This document shows positions 1 to 7,070 of a stretch of DNA of 10,067 nucleotides, in pieces (the stretch's first letter is position 1; every line of letters starts with the position of its first letter). The stretch is from Actinomyces viscosus (GTDB taxonomy: Bacteria > Bacteroidota > Bacteroidia > Flavobacteriales_D > Crocinitomicaceae), in the NCBI GenBank assembly GCA_943326975.2, contig CALPVI020000042.1:1-10067 (forward strand), read 5' to 3'. Below the pieces are notes generated by a model. It made no database searches. It was given only the letters and a program-made list of their open reading frames with translations, and was not told where the DNA came from. A program made the translations under genes and the position numbers.

Positions 1-1604
1 ATTTTCCATTTCTCGAATTCACTGATTTCTTTTGATTTTATAGTGTAATCTATGATTTCATGTATTTCATTTTCAGAGTACTGTGCATCCAAATAAAAGA
101 AGTAATCCATATAAAAATCGTCATACCATGTTGAGATAGATTTAGTTGATTTCCAAAAACTCATTTGATTTTTACCAGACCAATCTTCGACTTCATTGAT
201 ATGAGAAAAGATGAATGCAGCATCAAGAGTGTTTCCTTTGTATTCTAATTCTCTTGCTATTGCAAATAAAAATTGATTGGAGTTTGCTGCGTTTTCTATG
301 ATTGTATTTTGTATTTGTTCATCAGATAGATTTGGTTTTTTTGAATTCCTTAACTGAATTAAAGCGGATAGTTGTTGATTAAAATTATATATTTTTATAT
401 TGTTTTTATGGGATTGTTGTTCGTTCAAAATCCTTGGGAGTAAATTGTTAGATTCGCCAGAAAGAAAGTAGGCGTAGTTTTTTAAAGTATTCCAATGTTC
501 AGATTTTGAGTCAATTTTATCCATCCATTTAGCAAATTCTAAAGCATATAGTTGATCTTTTTTTATACGAATATTTATAGAATCTAAATTCATTTTATCA
601 CCATACCAAGAAGTTGAAAAAGAGGGTTCAAAAAGGGAGTAATAGGGAGTTAAAATCCAATCCTCCATTTTATTTAGTTCTCGAACAACTAAAAATGATA
701 GTTGTTTTTCATCAGATGAAAATTTTTCAAATTCTTGAATATTTGATAGTGCATAGTCTATTTTTCTAGTTGCATAGAGTAGATGAAGCGATGCTTTTTC
801 GTCTTTAGTTGCTGCAAGTGATAAGGTTTTATTGAAATCTAATTCTTTATCAAAGAAAAAATGAGTTGCGTATCTTTTTTCCGAAGAGTGAGCAAAGACA
901 TTTGAAATATCAATGTTTCTTTTTTCGGAGCTTGGTTCAAATTGTAATTTAAAATGAAGTGCCCAATAGTCAATTGCATTTAAATTTTCATTTTTATTAA
1001 AATATGATGAATAGATTTTATTTAATTTCTTTTTGTCGCTATTGTAATAAGCAAGTCTAATAGCAAGATAAGCATATCTTTGTTTTAATTCAGATTGAGT
1101 TGTTAATTCAGCTTGTTTCAAAGCTTTTTGTATTGCTTTGTTTCTGGTTATTTTATCAAATTTGGAGTTTTTTTCCCATGGATCTGAAAAATAACAATTC
1201 AGAGGAGAACATTTTTTAGCGAATATTAAATAATCCTTAATCCCTTTATTAATAGGTTTATTCAATTCTATACTAAATTCATTTTTGGTATTTCCTGATT
1301 TTAAATCTTTAGAAGAAATTGAATATATAGCTTCATAAATAGAACTTTTATTTATTGATTTATTGAAATAGTGATACCATAAATCAACATTCTCATCATT
1401 TTCAATTTTATCGACTAATGGCGCTTCTGTATTTGCTGAATAAAAATTAAAAAATGTATAATGAAAAGCATCAAATCCTTTGATATCGAAAGTAGCAGGT
1501 TTTAATATGTTAAATCGAATGTCTTCACCATAAGGATAATATCCACATGAAAATGCAGGAGAACTAACGATGAATAGAATGAAATAAATTAAGTAATTCC
1601 TCAT
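1..1604 (-). CDS. Exported large protein of unknown function with mature N-terminus CGYYPYGEDIRF (3' end beyond the window)
   Basis: Read on the minus strand from ATG at 1604, this frame stays open for about 534 codons to the window edge, so the C-terminus is missing. Residues 1-19 are a hydrophobic export signal ending in PAFS, followed at once by Cys20 and the motif GYYPYGEDIRF. Cys20 could carry a lipid, but the lipobox (AFSC) is poor, so lipoprotein status is uncertain. The remainder is rich in Lys, Asn, Phe and Tyr and looks helical, with repeat-like segments from about residue 155 onward (for example around QRYAYLAIRLAYYN) that resemble degenerate TPR-type repeats. I recall similar YYPYGED proteins in Bacteroidota, without a known function. 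The start lies inside the upstream gene (41-nt overlap), so the two are almost certainly cotranscribed. It is a genuine gene: the frame is uninterrupted in very AT-rich DNA and starts with a signal peptide. Confidence 0.85.
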   Translation of the reverse strand, partial: MRNYLIYFILFIVSSPAFSCGYYPYGEDIRFNILKPATFDIKGFDAFHYTFFNFYSANTEAPLVDKIENDENVDLWYHYFNKSINKSSIYEAIYSISSKDLKSGNTKNEFSIELNKPINKGIKDYLIFAKKCSPLNCYFSDPWEKNSKFDKITRNKAIQKALKQAELTTQSELKQRYAYLAIRLAYYNSDKKKLNKIYSSYFNKNENLNAIDYWALHFKLQFEPSSEKRNIDISNVFAHSSEKRYATHFFFDKELDFNKTLSLAATKDEKASLHLLYATRKIDYALSNIQEFEKFSSDEKQLSFLVVRELNKMEDWILTPYYSLFEPSFSTSWYGDKMNLDSINIRIKKDQLYALEFAKWMDKIDSKSEHWNTLKNYAYFLSGESNNLLPRILNEQQSHKNNIKIYNFNQQLSALIQLRNSKKPNLSDEQIQNTIIENAANSNQFLFAIARELEYKGNTLDAAFIFSHINEVEDWSGKNQMSFWKSTKSISTWYDDFYMDYFFYLDAQYSENEIHEIIDYTIKSKEISEFEKWK

Positions 1605-2613
1605 TTTTATATTGTTTAAGTTCTGTTTCTTGTAAGTTGTAGAGTACTATTGTTGTTGTAGTAGAAAAAGTAACATTCTCATTGACAATTTCTATGGCTT
1701 TCATTAGTTCTTTAAAGGTACATTTTTCAAATTTTACAATATCATTTTTACGTAGAAAAATATCATTTATAACAGTATCGTTAATTATTCGATACCAATA
1801 TTTTTTTTCTTTTCTAAGATTTTGAACGAACTGGGCCGTTTCGTTATAAAAAATTCCTGCCAAATGATTGTTTTTGTACAATTGAATAGATGAATAAATA
1901 GGTAAAGCAATATCGAGTGGTATTGGGTAAACATCAGACCCAATTAAATATTTTTTGAGTTCGTTTAAATCTAAAATAGAATTTTTGTTTTTTGCTTCTG
2001 GAGGTGAAATTAAATTATAACACATCAACATAACTCTATCTACAGGTAATACACCCATTTTAGCTGGGAATTTGTAAGCATATAATCGCAAAGTGGCACT
2101 TATTTGCTTTGAAGAAATCTTTTTCAGTGCTTTGAGAAAAATGAAATAATTCTTTTTAGAACTTTCAGTCCAATCGCAATCAATTTGAATTTCTTGAAAT
2201 GATTTTTTTGAATTGGTAAAGTTTTCGTTAAACTTTTTATTAATTAGAAAGTTTATATTTTCGGCTAATTCAGTTAATCTTGTGGATTTAATGGTCTTAA
2301 AAACTTCATTTCGAATATAAATTGTAGGAATTATTTCTAAATCTAAACCTTTGGTTTTGATGAATAAATTTGTTTTTTCAGTGGGAATAATTCCAAATGT
2401 TGCATCATTTTCAACTTCAAAAAATTTAACATATAACTTTTTTGTATCAGTAGATTTTAATGTTTCCTTTTCATAATTTGAAAAATCATTTCTTTCTGTT
2501 TCCCAAAAATAGAAAGCACAGGAGATTTGTATTGGTTTGAAATAGAAAAACCAAATAAAATAAGTGATACAAATAAATAAGAATATAAAAAGTAGGGCAG
2601 ATTTTTTTTTCAT
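1564..2613 (-). CDS. Membrane-anchored putative TIM-barrel protein (glycoside hydrolase-like), function unknown
   Basis: This 349-residue protein has a short basic N-terminus and one hydrophobic segment at about residues 6-25, which is either a membrane anchor or an uncleaved signal; there is no convincing lipobox. The rest reads as alternating strands and helices of a TIM barrel related in style to GH18-like enzymes: IEIIPTIYI at 93-100, IQIDCDWT at 142-149 with acidic residues D145 and D147 at a strand end, ISATLRLY at 171-178, DRVMLMCYN at 192-200, LDIALPIY at 233-240 and AGIFYNE at 252-258. The strand-end acids and the Tyr/Asn of MCYN fit an active-site position, but no full DxxDxDxE signature is present. 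It is the first gene of a two-gene unit and its last 41 nt overlap the next gene. A -7 element lies just upstream. I recall the family as a Bacteroidota hypothetical protein; the enzymatic role is inferred from fold-like pattern only. Confidence 0.85.
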   Translation of the reverse strand: MKKKSALLFIFLFICITYFIWFFYFKPIQISCAFYFWETERNDFSNYEKETLKSTDTKKLYVKFFEVENDATFGIIPTEKTNLFIKTKGLDLEIIPTIYIRNEVFKTIKSTRLTELAENINFLINKKFNENFTNSKKSFQEIQIDCDWTESSKKNYFIFLKALKKISSKQISATLRLYAYKFPAKMGVLPVDRVMLMCYNLISPPEAKNKNSILDLNELKKYLIGSDVYPIPLDIALPIYSSIQLYKNNHLAGIFYNETAQFVQNLRKEKKYWYRIINDTVINDIFLRKNDIVKFEKCTFKELMKAIEIVNENVTFSTTTTIVLYNLQETELKQYKNEELLNLFHSIHR

Positions 2614-2623
2614 AATATAATTT

Positions 2624-2631
2624 CAAATGTA
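2624..2631 (-). promoter_or_regulatory. -7 promoter element TACATTTG for the minus-strand unknown pair
   Basis: On the minus strand this octamer matches the Bacteroidota housekeeping consensus TAnnTTTG exactly. It ends 10 nt before the ATG at 2613, so the leader would be only a few nucleotides, which is short. No clean TTG is found at the usual -33 distance; GTTTTC at 2652-2647 is the nearest candidate. The motif match is seen directly, but activity is inferred. Confidence 0.45.
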
Positions 2632-2806
2632 TTACTTTTTTAGAAAGAAAACGATAGGTTGAATAGAAATTTAAATCTTAAAAAAATATTAGTTTAAAAT
2701 TCATTTTTTATAGATAATAGGTGTAACTTTTTACTTATTTTTCCGATATAGTTTTAATGGGTACGAAATTTGATCAGTTACCTTAAATATTCAAGAATTA
2801 AGATTT

Positions 2807-5119
2807 ATGACAAAATATTATATTGCGTTTATTGGTTTGACTTTTTTTTCATCATCCATCTTATTTTCTCAAACAGAAGATGAAGCATGTTTACCACCAG
2901 CAAAGAAAATTTTGAAGTTAATTGATGCAGGTAAAAATGCTCCGGATGCACAAACTGCAATCGTAAATTTTAATAAAGCAATCGAGCAAAATCCTGATAA
3001 TGCAACAGTATATTATGAATATGGTATGTATGCATTTGAAAGTGGATCAAAGTATTATGAGAAAAATCCCAATCCAGCTCAGGGAGATAAAAGTTTTCAG
3101 AAGGCTAAAGAAATGTTTACCGAGACTTTGAATCATTGTACTGATTTTCATGCCAATTGTTATTACTATTTGGGAGTAATCAATTATACTCAAAAAAACA
3201 TGCCAGAGGCAGTGAAATGGTTTAAAGAATTTAAAAAATTTAAGCATTCCGATAATGCTCGTTATCCTGACGATTATGATAAGAAGTTAGGAGATGTAAA
3301 TCAAATTTTACCAGATTTAGAAGCTGAGATTGATTTGAAAGCGAACCAAGTACCTTTTGAACCTAAAGTTGTTCCTAATGTTAGTTCTAGAAATGATGAG
3401 TATTTTCCTATGATTTCTCCTGATAATGAAATCATGTTTTATACACGAAAAGATACATTAAGGGATGGTGGAATGGTCAACAAAGTTGTTGAGAATTTTA
3501 CTTTTTCACAACGACATGCAGTAAGTGAAATGTTTGACAATGGAAAAGCGTTGAAAGCTCCGTTTAATGATGGTTCATTTACTAATTATGGTGCTGCTAC
3601 CATGTCTGTAGATAACAAAGAAATGATTATTTGCGCATGTAAACCAACGATGGTAAGTGGACAAAATTATTTGAATTGTGATTTGTATAGAACTGAATAC
3701 GAGCGTACAGGTTCTAGTTGGGCTGATTATACATGGACAAAATTAGAGAGTTTGGGGGATGCTATCAATACTCCTAATGGTTGGGAAGGCCAACCTACTT
3801 TGTCTGCAGATGGTAATACTTTGTACTTTACAGCAATGCGACCGACAACAAGAGATAACGATATTTTTGTATCTAAAAGAGGGGCAGATGGTAAATGGAC
3901 AAAAGCAAAACCTGTAGATGAATTAAATACGGATGGGAAAGATAAAAGCCCATTCTTACACCAAGATAGTGAATCATTGTATTTTGTATCAACGGTTTCA
4001 GATAGTAGAAAAGGTGTTGGAGGATTGGATATTTTTTATGTAAAAGTCAATGAAAGGGGAGAGTATTCTAAACCAAAAAATATTGGCTTTCCAATTAATT
4101 CAGAAGCGGATGAATTGGGGCTTTTCGTTTCTACAGATGGTACATTAGCATATTTCTCATCTAGATATGGGGGCAATTGGAATATTTATGCATTTGATTT
4201 GTATCCTGAGGCAAGACCTACAGGTGTAACAATTTTAAAAGGAGATTTAACTGATGAAAATGGAAATCCTTTGACTGGAGCAGAAATTGAAGTTGCTTAT
4301 GGAAGTACAGGCGAAGTAACGAAAGTTAAAGTAAATGGAAACGATGGTAAATTTGCTACAGTAGTTAAAAATAAAGTGAATCAAGATGTAATGGTGACAG
4401 TGAAAAAAGAAGGTTATGCTTTCGATTCTAAACTAATTACAAAAGAAGAATTAGCAGCTACAAGACCAGTTTCAACTCCTGCTCTAAAAAATGATCCAGT
4501 AAAAACAGATAATAATTTAGCTACAAATACTTCTGAGACGAAAAAATCAGATGAAAAAAAATCAGAACAAACTCATAAAAAAGAGACTTTAGCTAAACTC
4601 GATGCTAAAACAGATGTTAAAAAAGAAGCAACAAAGTCTGAAACAAAAAAGGCAGAAGTAAAAGAGGGAAATCAATCAATAGCATCTAATTCAAATACAG
4701 AAGAAGCGGTTGTAAAACCAAAAGATGTAAGTATACGAAATAACGATATGCTTGTAAAGCCAATAAAAGTTGGAGAAGCATATACAATTAATGACATTTT
4801 GTTTGCTACTAATTCATATGAGTTAAATGATCGCTCAAAGTTTATTTTAAGACAATTTTCTAAGTTTTTAAATGAAAATAGTAGTGTTTCAATTATGATT
4901 CAAGGACATACGGATGATCAAGGAGATGATCAACAAAATTTATTGTTGTCTGAAGGTCGTGCGAATGCTGTAAAATTGTATTTGATTTCTTTAGGTATTA
5001 CAGAAAGCAGATTAACTTCAAAAGGTTTTGGTGAAACAATGCCTAAAATAGATAACTTGAATGAAGAGAATCGAGCTAGAAATAGAAGAACTGATTTTGT
5101 AATTGAAAAAGTCAAATAA
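2807..5119 (+). CDS. PorE-like OmpA-family envelope protein (TPR, PD40 beta-propeller, carboxypeptidase-regulatory-like, OmpA C-terminal)
   Basis: This 770-residue exported protein starts with a signal peptide (1-21, cleavage likely at FS|QTEDE). In order it shows TPR-like helices (about 45-145), a PD40/WD40-like beta-propeller (about 190-465, with repeats such as PMISPDNEIMFYT and PTLSADGNTLYFTA), a carboxypeptidase-regulatory-like beta-sandwich (about 472-548), a Lys/Glu/Thr-rich low-complexity linker (about 555-645), and an OmpA C-terminal peptidoglycan-binding domain (about 655-770). In that last domain, GHTDDQG and the NLLLSEGRAN motif supply D703 and R718, the pair that contacts diaminopimelate in OmpA relatives, at the family spacing of 15 residues. 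The order matches PorE of the type IX secretion system, but PorE of Porphyromonas is a lipoprotein, while here no Cys follows the cleavage site. Bacteroidota often carry several proteins of this architecture, so a role in type IX secretion or gliding is possible, not proven. It is monocistronic, with a shared terminator downstream. Confidence 0.93.
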   Translation: MTKYYIAFIGLTFFSSSILFSQTEDEACLPPAKKILKLIDAGKNAPDAQTAIVNFNKAIEQNPDNATVYYEYGMYAFESGSKYYEKNPNPAQGDKSFQKAKEMFTETLNHCTDFHANCYYYLGVINYTQKNMPEAVKWFKEFKKFKHSDNARYPDDYDKKLGDVNQILPDLEAEIDLKANQVPFEPKVVPNVSSRNDEYFPMISPDNEIMFYTRKDTLRDGGMVNKVVENFTFSQRHAVSEMFDNGKALKAPFNDGSFTNYGAATMSVDNKEMIICACKPTMVSGQNYLNCDLYRTEYERTGSSWADYTWTKLESLGDAINTPNGWEGQPTLSADGNTLYFTAMRPTTRDNDIFVSKRGADGKWTKAKPVDELNTDGKDKSPFLHQDSESLYFVSTVSDSRKGVGGLDIFYVKVNERGEYSKPKNIGFPINSEADELGLFVSTDGTLAYFSSRYGGNWNIYAFDLYPEARPTGVTILKGDLTDENGNPLTGAEIEVAYGSTGEVTKVKVNGNDGKFATVVKNKVNQDVMVTVKKEGYAFDSKLITKEELAATRPVSTPALKNDPVKTDNNLATNTSETKKSDEKKSEQTHKKETLAKLDAKTDVKKEATKSETKKAEVKEGNQSIASNSNTEEAVVKPKDVSIRNNDMLVKPIKVGEAYTINDILFATNSYELNDRSKFILRQFSKFLNENSSVSIMIQGHTDDQGDDQQNLLLSEGRANAVKLYLISLGITESRLTSKGFGETMPKIDNLNEENRARNRRTDFVIEKVK

Positions 5120-5148
5120 AAAAAATAGCGTTTTAAAACGCTATTTTT
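5120..5148. terminator. Bidirectional intrinsic terminator between the OmpA-family gene and the GH25 gene
   Basis: A perfect 10-bp stem (AAAAATAGCG at 5121-5130 with CGCTATTTTT at 5139-5148) encloses TTTTAAAA, which can itself extend the pairing. The A-run on one side and the T-run on the other give a U-tract in both transcription directions. It begins right after the OmpA-gene stop codon. It also contains the stop and last codons (KIAF) of the convergent lysozyme gene, so one element ends both transcripts. Confidence 0.88.
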
Positions 5149-5909
5149 GAGACATTAAAATCAACTGCTTCATCTATACCAGGAAGTGTTCCTTCTTCTG
5201 AATATTGCCAATGAAGTATTCTTGGGTCATCAATTTTATCAGGTTTACGTGAATATGCTGCAATCCAAAAATTATAATCTTTAAAATCATTCAAAAATTT
5301 TGTTTCAAAGAAATGATAAGAAGTATAAATTACAGGACGCATTCCAGTTTTCATTTCTACTTCTTTAAGCCATAGATGCATGTTTTTAATTAATTCTTGA
5401 TCTGAATTACCTTCCGTTTCAACATCTAATACAGGTGGTAAATCAACTTCTCTTTTTTTCCAGTAATTCAAAAAATGTTTTGCTTGAGCTAAAGGTTCTT
5501 CATTGGTCGTGAAAAAATGATAAGCACCGTTTGGAATTCCTCGATTATTTAATGTTTTACGATTCGTTTCCCATTGTGTATCAACATGTGTGTGACCTTC
5601 TGTCGCTTTACAATATACAAATCCTATGATTGAGTCAAATTTTTCTTTGTCAAATAAGGTTTTCCAATTGATTTTTCCCTGATGATGTGAAATATCAATA
5701 CCAAAAGAAGAGAATCCTTTAGGGATTTCTTGTATGAATTCATTTTTAGAGATTTTGCTTTTGGGAGTTTTGATCAAGTACCAAGTACCGATTCCTATTA
5801 TTACACCAAAAAATAAGATTAATCCCCAAATCGAAGAACTGCTTTTTTTTGTGTTCTTTTTTTTTGAACCCTGAGAAGGTTTTTGAACTTTTCGTTTTGC
5901 TTTAGCCAT
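5133..5909 (-). CDS. Membrane-anchored GH25 lysozyme (N-acetylmuramidase)
   Basis: This 258-residue protein has a strongly basic Lys/Ser-rich N-terminus (1-26), one membrane segment (about 27-46) and a C-terminal glycoside hydrolase family 25 domain (about 68-258). The charge pattern predicts a cytoplasmic N-terminus and a periplasmic enzyme, so it should cut the beta-1,4 MurNAc-GlcNAc bonds of peptidoglycan at the inner-membrane face. GH25 hallmarks are present: GIDISHHQG (D72), KATEG, GAYHFF, PPVLDVE with D162 and catalytic-position E164, RPVIYTSYHF, FWIAAY, and HWQYSEEGTLPGIDEAVDFN with D250. Nothing essential appears to be missing, and family-usual length is reached once the anchor is set aside. 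The last codons lie within the shared terminator. The rplS terminator lies about 30 bp upstream of the start codon, so expression depends on readthrough or on a promoter overlapping that hairpin. A housekeeping wall-remodelling role is more likely than a secreted toxin. Confidence 0.93.
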   Translation of the reverse strand: MAKAKRKVQKPSQGSKKKNTKKSSSSIWGLILFFGVIIGIGTWYLIKTPKSKISKNEFIQEIPKGFSSFGIDISHHQGKINWKTLFDKEKFDSIIGFVYCKATEGHTHVDTQWETNRKTLNNRGIPNGAYHFFTTNEEPLAQAKHFLNYWKKREVDLPPVLDVETEGNSDQELIKNMHLWLKEVEMKTGMRPVIYTSYHFFETKFLNDFKDYNFWIAAYSRKPDKIDDPRILHWQYSEEGTLPGIDEAVDFNVSKIAF

Positions 5910-5936
5910 TTTATGAGAGTTGATATGGATAGAAAC

Positions 5937-5965
5937 AAAAAAAGCTTCTCAATTTGAGAAGCTTT
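5937..5965 (-). terminator. Intrinsic terminator of rplS
   Basis: The 12-bp arms AAAGCTTCTCAA (5941-5952) and TTGAGAAGCTTT (5954-5965) are perfect inverted repeats separated by one base, so the real loop must open a few AT pairs. Read on the minus strand, the stem runs into a T-tract (seven T, down to 5937), as expected of a terminator about 20 nt after the rplS stop codon. Confidence 0.85.
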
Positions 5966-5983
5966 ACTATCTTGAAGAAAGTA

Positions 5984-6355
5984 TTATTTTTTTGCAAGCA
6001 AAGAAACAGCACTTCTTTTTTCTCTAATACGAGCAGCTTTACCAGTTCTTTCACGGAAGTAGAAAATACGTGCACGACGTACAAAACCTCTTTTGTTTAC
6101 TACTATTTCGTCAATGAAAGGAGAAGCGATTGGGAAGATACGCTCAACACCAATGTTTCCAGACATTTTACGAACTGTGAAAGTTTCAGTAGCTCCTGAA
6201 CCACGACGTTGAATAACAACACCTTGGTATTGCTGAATACGCTCTTTGTTACCTTCTTTAATCTTATAAGAAACAGTTACGGTATATCCACTTTTGAAAA
6301 ATGGGAAATTTTTAACCTCAACTAATTCGTTCTCAATTTGTTTTATAATATCCAT
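5984..6355 (-). CDS. rplS: 50S ribosomal protein L19
   Basis: This 123-residue protein matches bacterial L19 along its whole length: an N-terminal helix (MDIIKQIENELV), the SH3-like beta-barrel with GYTVTVSYKIKEG and QYQGVVIQRRG, then the conserved block from about residue 58 with FTVRKMSGNIGVERIFP, SPFIDEIVVNKRGFVRRARIFYFRE, and GKAARIREKR near the C-terminus. L19 belongs to the large subunit near the interface with the 30S subunit. The gene is transcribed alone here, bounded by a good promoter and a strong terminator, and is divergent from the protease gene at 6568. It is not next to trmD or rpsP, its common neighbours in Proteobacteria and Firmicutes. The open frame on the opposite strand at 5954-6199 is a shadow. 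Confidence 0.98.
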   Translation of the reverse strand: MDIIKQIENELVEVKNFPFFKSGYTVTVSYKIKEGNKERIQQYQGVVIQRRGSGATETFTVRKMSGNIGVERIFPIASPFIDEIVVNKRGFVRRARIFYFRERTGKAARIREKRSAVSLLAKK

Positions 6356-6393
6356 GACTCTTAATTTCTATTATTACCGCGTAATTCGGGGTG

Positions 6394-6422
6394 CAATATT
6401 ACAAATAATTTCTCAGTTTCAA
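6394..6422 (-). promoter_or_regulatory. Promoter of rplS (TTG - 18 nt - TAATATTG)
   Basis: On the minus strand, TTG (6422-6420) is followed after exactly 18 nt by TAATATTG (6401-6394), one mismatch from the Bacteroidota -7 consensus TAnnTTTG at normal spacing. Transcription would start near 6388, giving a leader of roughly 30 nt before the ATG at 6355. No conserved ribosomal-protein leader structure was recognised. Confidence 0.55.
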
Positions 6423-6567
6423 CAAAAAAATGTCAAAAAATGTAAAAATATTTTATTCCGGAGCTAAATTAAGAAATTTATCTCATTAAATTAGATAATA
6501 TTTGAAGAATTGTACTTAATTTCATATTAACAAATAGTACAAATAGATAAATGTTTTCGAAAGTAGA

Positions 6568-7014
6568 ATGGGAAAAACAATTATAGGTAGAAAAGATAAG
6601 GTAGATTTACCTGATTTTGGTTTAGAGAATATACATGTGAAAATTGATTCAGGTGCCTATTCTTGTTCGATTGATTGTCATTATTTTCATGAGAAAGTGA
6701 TTGATGGCGTGAATGTGTTAGAAGTTATTTTCTTGGAAGATAGTCATCCATTGTATTCAGGTAAAACATTTCACTTTCCTGAATATCGATTAAAAAAAGT
6801 AAAGTCTTCAATTGGTAAAGTGCAAGATAGGTATTTTATTCAAGGAAAAATAGTTCTTTTTGGTAAAGAGTTTGAAACTGAATTTTCTTTATCTAAAAGA
6901 CATGAAATGAAAAATCCTATTTTAATAGGACGAAAATTGTTGAATCAAAATTTTTTGATAGACTCCTCTTTGGCAAATCTATCTTATAAGTTTAAGAAAA
7001 GTAAAATTGTATAG
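6568..7014 (+). CDS. Retropepsin-like aspartic protease of the RimK-associated family (PF05618, formerly 'ATP-dependent zinc protease')
   Basis: This 148-residue soluble protein has no signal peptide or membrane segment. It has the family's two landmarks: KIDSGAYSCSID (25-36), which holds the retropepsin-type catalytic triad D27-S28-G29-A30, and NPILIGRKLL (116-125), the hydrophobic-hydrophobic-Gly element near the C-terminus. One such domain is half of a pepsin fold, so the active form would be a dimer sharing the two Asp residues. Older annotation calls the family an ATP-dependent zinc protease, but no zinc site is visible. Most members read DTGA, and this one has DSGA, a substitution also tolerated in active aspartic proteases. 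It lies 56 bp before rimK on the same strand, and members of this family are repeatedly found beside or fused to RimK-type ATP-grasp ligases. It may process the ligase's product or target; the substrate is unknown. Confidence 0.82.
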   Translation: MGKTIIGRKDKVDLPDFGLENIHVKIDSGAYSCSIDCHYFHEKVIDGVNVLEVIFLEDSHPLYSGKTFHFPEYRLKKVKSSIGKVQDRYFIQGKIVLFGKEFETEFSLSKRHEMKNPILIGRKLLNQNFLIDSSLANLSYKFKKSKIV

Positions 7015-7070
7015 AAAATAATATATTTTCGTACTAAAATAATAGAGATATAAATTTTATACCAATATAA

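Noticed and set aside
1..2613. Horizontally acquired island, because this part looks even more AT-rich than the rest
   Set aside because: No mobility gene, tRNA or direct repeat borders it, and I recall both families as common in Bacteroidota; base composition alone is not enough.
3047..3247. Open frame of 66 codons on the minus strand inside the OmpA-family gene
   Set aside because: It is opposite the TPR-coding part, and its Phe-rich sequence comes from antisense reading of Lys/Glu codons.
4930..5115. Open frame of 61 codons on the minus strand over the OmpA C-terminal domain
   Set aside because: It is a shadow of a strongly conserved domain and has no independent support.
5133..5909. Phage endolysin or toxin role for the GH25 protein
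   Set aside because: No holin, phage structural or immunity genes are nearby, and the membrane anchor with a cytoplasmic basic tail argues for a host wall enzyme.
5954..6199. Open frame of 81 codons on the plus strand
   Set aside because: It lies opposite rplS, has a Ser/Thr-rich composition expected from reverse reading of a ribosomal protein gene, and begins inside the rplS terminator.
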